Below, in pieces: positions 1 through 5,077 of a stretch of DNA of 7,407 nucleotides; the stretch's first letter is position 1; each line of letters opens with the position of its first letter. A model generated the notes under the pieces. It did not search any database. It saw nothing but the letters and a program-made list of their open reading frames with translations, and had not been told where the DNA came from. The stretch is taken from contig CAMLSH010000190.1 in the NCBI GenBank assembly GCA_946482625.1, forward strand, positions 1-7,407. Reading direction: 5' to 3'. The DNA comes from an uncultured Opitutaceae bacterium (GTDB lineage: Bacteria > Verrucomicrobiota > Verrucomicrobiae > Opitutales > Opitutaceae). The translations under genes were made by a program, and so were the position numbers.

Positions 1-50
1 GCGTTCGGACTTTTTCGGAGAAGTCATGCGTGAGTACAGACGCAGCCTCG

Positions 51-692
51 TCAGTGGTGGTTCAGTTGATCGAGGATAAACTCCGCCACGGCCCGCTTCG
101 CCGCCGGCCCGAACACCGCGTGCCCGCCGTCTTTCCCGATCATGAGCACCGCGTTGTCCGCCGCATCCATACCGATGCCCGCGCGACCCACGTCATTCGC
201 CACGATCCAGTCTAACTTTTTTTCCACCAGCTTTCGCCGCGCGTAGAGCTCCACATCCCGCGTCTCCGCCGCGAATCCCACCACGAGCTGCTTCGCCGTC
301 TTCCGCGCCGCCAGCGTTTTCAAAATATCCACCGTCGGCTCCAGCTCCAGGACGAGCGCCGCCTCCGCCTTCTTCGTCTTGTGTACCTCGATCGCCTTCG
401 GTCGGAAATCGGCCACCGCCGCCACCGCGATGAAAACGTCGCAGCGCGCAAACAGCGGCTCGCACACCTCAAACATTTCCTGCGCCGACACCACGCGATG
501 CAGGTTCACGCCAACCGCGGCATGCAGCGACACCGGCCCGCTCACCAGATCGACTTCCCACCCGCGCGCCACCGCCGCCTCGGCCAGCGCGTAGCCCATC
601 TTGCCACTCGATCCATTGCTCAAAAAACGCACCGGATCGAGATGCTCCCGCGTCGGTCCGGCAGTGAGCAGACAACGGATGGGCTTGGTCAT
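51..692 (-). CDS. coaB: Phosphopantothenate--cysteine ligase, stand-alone CoaB
   Basis: CoaB joins 4'-phosphopantothenate to cysteine using a nucleotide triphosphate, the second step from pantothenate to coenzyme A, in the cytoplasm. The 213-residue product shows the DFP/CoaB signature throughout: AGPTREHLDPVRFLSN and GSSGKMG (11-33), SGPVSL (51-56), AAVADFRP (91-98), the KTKK lysine segment (105-108), GFAAET (139-144) and VANDV (164-168) with the conserved Asn166. Most bacteria fuse this domain to the CoaC decarboxylase as a ~400-residue CoaBC. Here only the ligase half is present, and its length matches a free-standing CoaB, so it is not a truncation. The start at 692 is chosen over an in-frame ATG at 728 because AGGAG lies 6 nt upstream of it and the homology begins there. 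It lies 71 nt downstream of the anti-sigma gene on the same strand. It may be read through from that operon, but its function is housekeeping. Confidence 0.93.
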   Translation of the reverse strand: MTKPIRCLLTAGPTREHLDPVRFLSNGSSGKMGYALAEAAVARGWEVDLVSGPVSLHAAVGVNLHRVVSAQEMFEVCEPLFARCDVFIAVAAVADFRPKAIEVHKTKKAEAALVLELEPTVDILKTLAARKTAKQLVVGFAAETRDVELYARRKLVEKKLDWIVANDVGRAGIGMDAADNAVLMIGKDGGHAVFGPAAKRAVAEFILDQLNHH

Positions 693-698
693 GGAAAG

Positions 699-703
699 CT
701 CCT
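699..703 (-). promoter_or_regulatory. Shine-Dalgarno site of coaB
   Basis: On the minus strand AGGAG sits 6 nt before the ATG at 692. It decides the coaB start against the upstream in-frame ATG at 728. It is one of few good ribosome-binding sites in the window. Confidence 0.7.
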
Positions 704-763
704 GACACGCCCGCCGTCCGCTGTCCACCGCGCGCAGCGATTAGCAAAATCGATGAGCGCCAC

Positions 764-1513
764 TCACAACAATCCCTTCAACGCCTCCACGCCATCCGTG
801 CCTACGAGCGCATAGACGTAACGCGCATCGCTCCACACCGCCGAAGCCACGCCACCTTCGTTCTCAGCGAGCCGCAACCCGTCCGCGCCCATCCGTACGC
901 GGGATTTCTCCGGGCGCTTCATCGCATAAAAATGAAACTCTTTTCCGCCGCGCACAAAACACACCTCCAACACGTCGTGCCCCGCAAACCGCACCGTGCG
1001 GCACCCATTCGCGCGCAATGCCTCGAACTCGATCGGCAGCGCCCCACTGAGCCGCCGCGTCGCATCGCTCACCAACGCCGCAAGCTGCCCCATACCCGGG
1101 CCGTGCGCCGCGTGGCTCTCCACGTGCAACATGTCGTTCATCGCGAACTCGCCGAAACTCCGTGCCTCGCGCATCGCCGCAAACCGCGGCCAAGCCAGCC
1201 CCACGCCGATCACCAACGCGACCGACGCCGCCAGCGCCATCCAGCGCGGTTGCGCCCACCAACTCCCCTGCGGTTGCGGCCGCGCGCTCATTTTTCCGCC
1301 CGCCAGAATCGCGTCGCGCAATCCCGCCGGCGGCATCGCCACGCGCATTTTTCCCGCGACCGCGCTATCCAGCGCCTGCTCGCGCTCCAGCCAGCGCGCC
1401 AGCTCCGGGTCGCGTTTCGCCTGTTCCAGCGCCTCGCAAAACATCGCGTTGCCCGCGTCGGCCCCGTTCGGACGATACGCCCGCAGAATGAATTTTGCCT
1501 CTTCGTTATCCAT
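764..1513 (-). CDS. Probable single-pass membrane anti-sigma factor
   Basis: The 249-residue protein follows the ECF sigma gene with an 8-nt overlap (1506-1513), so the two are very likely translationally coupled. AAGGA lies about 10 nt before its ATG. It has a charged cytoplasmic N-terminus (1-90) with an acidic/helical stretch around 26-50, one hydrophobic segment (about 91-108), and a C-terminal domain of ~140 residues predicted outside the membrane. This is the architecture of membrane anti-sigma factors, but no HxxxCxxC zinc anti-sigma motif is present, and it is not the six-helix NrsF/DUF1109 type. The outer domain starts with a Met/His-rich stretch (Met125, Met128, His130, His134, His137, Met141) and later carries Cys171, His179, Cys185 and His194. 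These residues could bind copper or form a disulphide, which is inference. The role rests on topology and position; no catalytic function is visible. Confidence 0.72.
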   Translation of the reverse strand: MDNEEAKFILRAYRPNGADAGNAMFCEALEQAKRDPELARWLEREQALDSAVAGKMRVAMPPAGLRDAILAGGKMSARPQPQGSWWAQPRWMALAASVALVIGVGLAWPRFAAMREARSFGEFAMNDMLHVESHAAHGPGMGQLAALVSDATRRLSGALPIEFEALRANGCRTVRFAGHDVLEVCFVRGGKEFHFYAMKRPEKSRVRMGADGLRLAENEGGVASAVWSDARYVYALVGTDGVEALKGLL

Positions 1514-2066
1514 GACCGGTCTTTCCTTTTGAAACGGGAAACGTCACCACCGCGCCGCCACCGGCCGCAGTTTGTTTTGCCGCCGTCAGACGCGACCGCA
1601 GTTGCGTCTTTCCGCGCGAGAGCCGCGACATCACCGTCCCGATGGGGATCTCCAACACGTCCGCGATTTCCTGATACGACAGCTCTTCGAGATAAAACAA
1701 CGTCAGCGGCGCCCGGAACGCCTCGTCCACGTCCTGCAACGCCCGCATCACGACCTCGGCGTCCATCAACGACACCGTTTCCGGCGCCAGCGTCGCCTGC
1801 TCCACCTCCGCCTCATTGACCGAATCCAGCGTGGTCATCCGCTCGCCCCGCCGCCGTCCGCGCAAAAATTCCCGGTACAGCGTCGTGAACAACCACGACT
1901 TCGCCTTCTCCGCTTCGCGCAACGCATGCCCCTTCGTCGCCCACACATAAAACGTCTGCTGAGTCAGATCGCACGCATCCGCTTCGCTCCGCGCCAGACT
2001 CAGCGCGAAACGGTAGAGTACCGGATAAAACCGGTCTACCAGCAGGATGAAATCGGCGTCAGCCAT
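1506..2066 (-). CDS. ECF-type RNA polymerase sigma factor
   Basis: A 186-residue sigma-70-family factor with only regions 2 and 4, typical of the extracytoplasmic-function group. Region 2 spans about residues 8-74 (VDRFYPVLYRFALSL, then DACDLTQQTFYVWA and KSWLFTTLYREFLRGRRR). Region 4 spans about 104-158, with the helix-turn-helix core YLEELSYQEIADVL followed by EIPIGTVMSRLSRGKTQLR. The frame stays open far upstream because it overlaps doxX in another phase. The ATG at 2066 is chosen because region 2 begins right after it, although no clear Shine-Dalgarno precedes it. It starts 44 nt after doxX and overlaps the membrane protein gene at its 3' end. It probably drives the two GGGAATAAA-N14-CTCTCATG sites in this operon. 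The ECF assignment is secure; the regulon is inferred. Confidence 0.93.
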   Translation of the reverse strand: MADADFILLVDRFYPVLYRFALSLARSEADACDLTQQTFYVWATKGHALREAEKAKSWLFTTLYREFLRGRRRGERMTTLDSVNEAEVEQATLAPETVSLMDAEVVMRALQDVDEAFRAPLTLFYLEELSYQEIADVLEIPIGTVMSRLSRGKTQLRSRLTAAKQTAAGGGAVVTFPVSKGKTGHG

Positions 2067-2110
2067 GGATGATTGAGTAAAGGAAGCAGTCGGATCGTGG
2101 GGCCGTCGCG

Positions 2111-2569
2111 TTACGTCGTCTCCGTTTTCTTGATGAGCACGCGATCGAGCGAAAGCGCCCCCGGCCCGAACGCCAGCACGATCAACGCCGCCAGCAAAAA
2201 CAAAAAAGGCGCCGCGCTCGTGAACTTCTCTGGATCGCTGAAGGCCGCCCGGAGCGCCTCGTTGTCCGCCGTCACGTACGCGACGACCATCGTCACCGCC
2301 AGCGGCACGCTCACCAGCCTCGAGCCCAATCCCACCACGAGCAACGCCCCGCCAAAACACTCCACGCCGCCCGCCATGAACGCATTCAGTTTCGGAAGCG
2401 GAATCCCCAAGCTCTCGAAAAAGCCCGTCGTCCGATCGAGATTCATGAGCTTGCCCCAGCCGGTCTGCGCGAATTGCCAGCCCCAATACACCCGCACCGC
2501 CAGCAGCAACGGCGACCGCAGCCAGTCCGCCATCGTCTCAAACCGTGCATAACATTTTGAAATTTCCAT
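2111..2569 (-). CDS. DoxX-family integral membrane protein (BufD/HvfX-like position)
   Basis: A 152-residue hydrophobic protein with four likely membrane segments (about 20-34, 62-80, 84-100, 119-136). The DoxX pattern is clear: LLLAVRVYWGWQFAQTGWGK (21-40), then LDRTTGFFESLGIPLPKLNA and a Gly-rich GGVECFGGALL helix. DoxX proteins are small membrane proteins of poorly defined redox or transport-related function, and members of the family recur in MNIO/bufferin operons. Here it sits between the DUF2063 gene and the sigma factor gene, so a role in handling the modified peptide, copper or electrons at the membrane is plausible but inferred. The start is uncertain. ATGs at 2593 and 2575 overlap the second promoter motif; 2569 lies almost at the predicted transcription start; 2533 would give a short leader. 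I chose 2569 because the residues before the first helix look like those of relatives. Confidence 0.85.
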   Translation of the reverse strand: MEISKCYARFETMADWLRSPLLLAVRVYWGWQFAQTGWGKLMNLDRTTGFFESLGIPLPKLNAFMAGGVECFGGALLVVGLGSRLVSVPLAVTMVVAYVTADNEALRAAFSDPEKFTSAAPFLFLLAALIVLAFGPGALSLDRVLIKKTETT

Positions 2570-2572
2570 GCT

Positions 2573-2603
2573 CATGAGAGCCGCATCCCGCATCTTTATT
2601 CCC
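2573..2603 (-). promoter_or_regulatory. Candidate ECF promoter upstream of doxX
   Basis: On the minus strand GGGAATAAA (2595-2603) and CTCTCATG (2573-2580) are separated by 14 nt. If GGGAAT is the -35 and CTCTCA the -10, the spacer is 17 nt, normal for an ECF promoter. The same boxes with the same spacing occur upstream of bufA, while the bases between them are different. It would drive doxX, the sigma gene and the anti-sigma gene separately from the bufA promoter. The predicted transcription start is near 2568, practically on the ATG at 2569. Assignment to the sigma factor encoded here is inference. Confidence 0.65.
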
Positions 2604-2613
2604 GCCTTCCCGC

Positions 2614-2672
2614 CTACTTCCGACGTGGCCGCGTTCTTCCGAATGTAGCCGCGCTGTCCTCAGCGTGGCCAC
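2614..2672 (-). repeat. Three imperfect ~20-bp tandem repeats between bufC and doxX
   Basis: The gap between bufC and doxX (2570-2688) contains three head-to-tail related units at 2614-2632, 2633-2652 and 2653-2672. Read on the plus strand, units one and two share a CTTCCGA core, and all three end in a GTGGCC/GTAGCC element followed by GC or AC. They lie just upstream of the second promoter motif. They could be an operator array or a copy of a dispersed intergenic repeat. No coding potential is convincing here. Confidence 0.55.
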
Positions 2673-2688
2673 CCCGTCGCCCGCGTAC

Positions 2689-3684
2689 TCATTCCCGCAC
2701 GCACAACCACCCGAGCCGCATCCACAGCGCAAACCACGCCTGGATCTTCTCCGCCTGCGCCTCCGGTGAAAACCGCGTCCGCACAAACGCCGCTCCGCAC
2801 GCTTCAGGCAACGTCCTCCCCGCCGCCAGCTCCCGCAGCAGCCGCGCCGCCTCCGGCTCCAGGCGTTTGTAATAAAGCTGGTTGTCCGACCGATGCACCA
2901 CCACGTGCAGCCGCTCGCGTAAACGTGTCAGCGCCACTTTCCCCACGGTCGTAGTCGACCGCTCCATCACCGCGTTGCTCGCCTCCGCCCGGAGCGCGTT
3001 ATCGTTCTTCACTGCCAACACGTATTCATCCACCGGGTGCGCCACCGTCAGCAACGTCAGATAGGGCTGCACGCGCAGCCTCAGCGTTTCCGGATTCACT
3101 CCCGCGAGTTTTTTCTTCGTCAACGGCATCAGCCGCGCCTCGTCGAACGCCACGATCTGCGCCCACTCGAAACGCGCCAGATCCCGCGCCGCTTCCGTAT
3201 ACGGCTTCGTCCACCGCGGCTCCGTCGCGACAAACCGCGGCAGCTTCGCCCCCAGATTTCTCAATGTAAACGACCTCGACGGATTCGTCCGTAAATACGC
3301 CTCCGCCAGTTTCCAAAATCGCTCGTCCCCCAGCAATGCCCGCAACCCCGGGAAATCCGTCGCTATGCAATCCAGCAGGCGAAACCAGTACATCCGGTTG
3401 TAGATCTCCACGCGCTCAAGCGGTCGCAGCGTCGCGCTCGGCTTGATCAACTTCGCTACCGCCCGCGCCGACGAAGTCCCGTCAAACCACGTCGTCTGCG
3501 CGCGATCACCCGGCGCCAGCGGCCGGGTCACCGCGGCAAACATCGTCCGCTGCCACTCCGCGAGATCGCGCGGCGCCAGGTCCGGCCCACGCGCTTTGTC
3601 TTCGCGTCGCACGCGACCGCCTTTCCGCGAAGCGCCGATGCCCCCACCGACCTTTCGTTTTACCCGCCGCGTCATGCCGCTCAT
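2689..3684 (-). CDS. bufC: DUF2063-domain partner protein of the MNIO enzyme (BufC/HvfC-like)
   Basis: A 331-residue protein whose middle matches the DUF2063 / HvfC-BufC N-terminal domain: DLAEWQRTMFAAV (40-52), then PLERVEIYNRMYWFRLLDCI (88-107), DFPGLRALLGDERFWKLAEA (110-129) and the YLRTNPSRSFTLRNLGAKLP stretch (130-149). In bufferin and oxazolin systems this protein binds the MNIO enzyme and presents the precursor to it. The C-terminal half (about 200-331) is less conserved and may hold the peptide-recognition fold. Its ATG overlaps the bufB TGA as ATGA (3681-3684), and GGGAG lies 4 nt upstream, so start and coupling are well supported. Unusual is a very basic leader (residues 1-38, many Arg/Lys) before the domain, which makes it longer than typical partners. 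An alternative start at 3675 removes only three residues. Cytoplasmic; no signal peptide is seen. Confidence 0.88.
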   Translation of the reverse strand: MSGMTRRVKRKVGGGIGASRKGGRVRREDKARGPDLAPRDLAEWQRTMFAAVTRPLAPGDRAQTTWFDGTSSARAVAKLIKPSATLRPLERVEIYNRMYWFRLLDCIATDFPGLRALLGDERFWKLAEAYLRTNPSRSFTLRNLGAKLPRFVATEPRWTKPYTEAARDLARFEWAQIVAFDEARLMPLTKKKLAGVNPETLRLRVQPYLTLLTVAHPVDEYVLAVKNDNALRAEASNAVMERSTTTVGKVALTRLRERLHVVVHRSDNQLYYKRLEPEAARLLRELAAGRTLPEACGAAFVRTRFSPEAQAEKIQAWFALWMRLGWLCVRE

Positions 3685-4532
3685 GTCACTCCCGCCTTTC
3701 GCGCGTCGCCGATGAACTCATTCGCTTTCAACGCCTCGGCATGGACCTCGTCGAACGACGGAATCTTGTCGTCCCACTCCAGCAGCGTCGCGGTCACCCC
3801 GCAGCGTTTCGTCGCGTGCGCGTAGAGCTTCCAGACCGGGTCGAGCACCGGATGGTCGTGCGTATCCAGGATGTACTTCTCGAACTTCGTGTGCCCCGCG
3901 ACATGCATCTGCCCGACGCGGTGCGCGGGGATCGCGTTCACGTAGTCGTATGGATTGAACCCGTGATTCTTCGACGACACGTAGATGTTGTTCACATCGA
4001 GCAAAATTCCGCAGTCCGCCAGCTCGACGACTTCCGTGAGGAACTCCCACTCCGTCATCTCCGACGCATGGAATTCCATGTATGAGCTCACGTTCTCCAC
4101 ACAGATCGGCACCTCCAGAAAGTCCCGCACATACCGGATCTTCTCCGCCGTCCGCTTCGCCGCCTCATGCGTGTACGGCATCGGCAGCAAGTCGTGCGTG
4201 TAGCGCCCATCGACGCTTCCCCAGCACAGATGATCGGAAAGCCAGGGCGTTTTCGTGCGTTTCACAAGCGCCTTCAGCTTCTGCAAATGCGCCCGATCCG
4301 GCCTGTCCGCCGAGCCGAAGTACATCGAGACGCCGTGCTGGACGACCTGATACTGCTCCAAAATCGAATCGAGCACCTCCAGCGGACGCCCACCATCGAC
4401 CATGAAGTTTTCCGAGATGATCTCGAACCACGCGCACGTCGGTTTCTCCGTCAGAATGTGCCGGTAGTGCGGCACGCGCAGCCCCAGCCCGATGCCGTAG
4501 TCGGTGTACCCGTTAAATGAATTGGCAGGCAT
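3681..4532 (-). CDS. bufB: MNIO (DUF692) family peptide-modifying enzyme, bufferin maturase-like
   Basis: A 283-residue TIM-barrel protein of the DUF692 family, now called multinuclear non-heme iron-dependent oxidases. Relatives (MbnB, HvfB, BufB) use two or three irons and oxygen to remodel cysteines of a precursor peptide into copper-binding heterocycles. Visible family landmarks are YGIGLGLR (12-19), EIISENFM (37-44), QHGVSMYFGS (66-74 region), LSDHLCW (98-104), CVENVSSYMEF (144-154), GILLDVNNIYVSS (175-187), GQMHVAGH (207-214), DTHDHPVLDPVW (223-234) and LLEWD (250-254). The His, Asp and Glu residues in these motifs are the expected metal ligands, so the enzyme looks intact and full length. 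It starts 51 nt after the precursor gene and overlaps bufC by 4 nt. There is no clear Shine-Dalgarno. Family is certain; the bufferin-type product is inferred from the neighbouring Cys-rich precursor and DUF2063 gene. Confidence 0.93.
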   Translation of the reverse strand: MPANSFNGYTDYGIGLGLRVPHYRHILTEKPTCAWFEIISENFMVDGGRPLEVLDSILEQYQVVQHGVSMYFGSADRPDRAHLQKLKALVKRTKTPWLSDHLCWGSVDGRYTHDLLPMPYTHEAAKRTAEKIRYVRDFLEVPICVENVSSYMEFHASEMTEWEFLTEVVELADCGILLDVNNIYVSSKNHGFNPYDYVNAIPAHRVGQMHVAGHTKFEKYILDTHDHPVLDPVWKLYAHATKRCGVTATLLEWDDKIPSFDEVHAEALKANEFIGDARKAGVT

Positions 4533-4538
4533 TGTTGG

Positions 4539-4566
4539 AAAAGAGCGCCGCCCAGAGACGGCGCTT
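4539..4566 (-). terminator. Hairpin plus T-run between bufA and bufB (leaky terminator or processing hairpin)
   Basis: In the 51-nt gap after bufA, AGCGCCG (4559-4565 read on the minus strand) pairs perfectly with CGGCGCT (4544-4550) around an 8-nt loop. This 7-bp, GC-rich stem is followed on the minus strand by CTTTT. It resembles a weak intrinsic terminator placed just before the bufB start, which would allow partial read-through and more precursor than enzyme mRNA. It could instead stabilise the 3' end of the bufA message. Confidence 0.55.
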
Positions 4567-4583
4567 TCAAATATCCACGCCGC

Positions 4584-4919
4584 TCAGCTCGCCTTCGACG
4601 TCTCGGGCTTCTTCGCCGTCGCGCAGCCGCCTTTGCCTTTGCAGGAATTTTTCCCTTTGCAGCCATTGTCACCCGATTTGCACCCACCCTGGCCCTTGCA
4701 CGCATTCTTCCCTTTGCAGTCGTGCGTGCCCTTGCACGAGTCCTTGGCTTTGCAACCGTCCTTGCTGTTACAGCCCGACTTCTCCTTCGCGTCGGCGAGC
4801 TTCTGGATCTTGGTGCCCGCAGCGGAATCGCTCGCGGCAGACGCGTTGACGGTGATCGCGCCCGCGTAGAGACCGGCAATGGCGGCGCAGGCGAGGAAGG
4901 TTTTCGTGGATTTGTTCAT
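4584..4919 (-). CDS. bufA: Cys-repeat secreted RiPP precursor, BufA2-like bufferin
   Basis: A 111-residue precursor. Residues 1-28 form a Sec signal peptide: KSTK, a hydrophobic core (FLACAAIAGLYAGAI), and a likely signal peptidase I site after Ala28 in NASA. A Lys/Ala-rich linker (29-48) leads to a region with nine cysteines at 50, 56, 62, 68, 74, 80, 87, 93 and 99, spaced every six residues except one seven-residue step. Most are followed by Lys-Gly or Lys-Ala. The blocks at 68-81 and 87-100 are near copies (CKGKNACKGQGGCK and CKGKNSCKGKGGCA). This is the style of BufA2-type bufferins, exported copper-binding peptides whose cysteines are modified by an MNIO enzyme, and the adjacent gene encodes such an enzyme. 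The start at 4919 is set by the signal peptide; a longer in-frame extension to 5180 crosses the promoter and is not credible. The Shine-Dalgarno is weak. Modification and copper binding are inferred. Confidence 0.88.
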   Translation of the reverse strand: MNKSTKTFLACAAIAGLYAGAITVNASAASDSAAGTKIQKLADAKEKSGCNSKDGCKAKDSCKGTHDCKGKNACKGQGGCKSGDNGCKGKNSCKGKGGCATAKKPETSKAS

Positions 4920-4988
4920 GGGATGACTTTTCGAATAATGACTCGTTGCGCGCCGCGTCCGACCGGACCCGGAATAATCGCCAACACA

Positions 4989-5019
4989 CATGAGAGCACC
5001 GCGCGCGCAGTTTATTCCC
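4989..5019 (-). promoter_or_regulatory. Candidate ECF promoter of the bufferin operon
   Basis: On the minus strand GGGAATAAA (5011-5019) is followed after 14 nt by CTCTCATG (4989-4996), the same bipartite motif found upstream of doxX. GGGAAT as -35 and CTCTCA as -10 gives a 17-nt spacer. Transcription would begin near 4984, leaving a leader of about 65 nt before bufA. Because an ECF sigma gene closes this operon, autoregulation by that factor is the simplest reading. Confidence 0.68.
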
Positions 5020-5027
5020 GGCGCTCC

Positions 5028-5040
5028 TTTTTCGGAAAAA
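5028..5040. promoter_or_regulatory. A/T palindrome upstream of the bufA promoter
   Basis: TTTTTCGGAAAAA is a perfect palindrome around one central base (arms TTTTTC and GAAAAA). It lies 8 bp upstream of the GGGAAT box on the minus strand, where an UP-like element or an operator would sit, in an otherwise GC-rich 158-bp divergent intergenic region. Function unknown. Confidence 0.35.
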
Positions 5041-5077
5041 AACTCGCCACGCCGCCTCGTCGGCAAACGTTGTTCCG

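Noticed and set aside
1..27. A minus-strand ATG at 27 opening into MTSPKKSER at the window edge, possibly a gene downstream of coaB
   Set aside because: Only nine codons are visible, there is no ribosome-binding site and no recognisable family. Positions 1-50 are therefore left unannotated.
738..752. CGATT/AATCG hairpin in the gap between the anti-sigma gene and coaB, as a terminator
   Set aside because: A 5-bp stem with no T-run after it is too weak to call a terminator.
932..1819. Long plus-strand open frame opposite the anti-sigma and sigma genes
   Set aside because: Arg/Pro/His-rich composition typical of the antisense of a GC-rich gene. The minus strand has recognisable sigma regions 2 and 4 here.
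4971..4980. Plus-strand GGAATAATC near the divergent intergenic region as a promoter for the helicase gene
   Set aside because: It resembles the -35 box only partly and has no CTCTCA-like box at the right distance, so it is not counted as a third copy of the motif.
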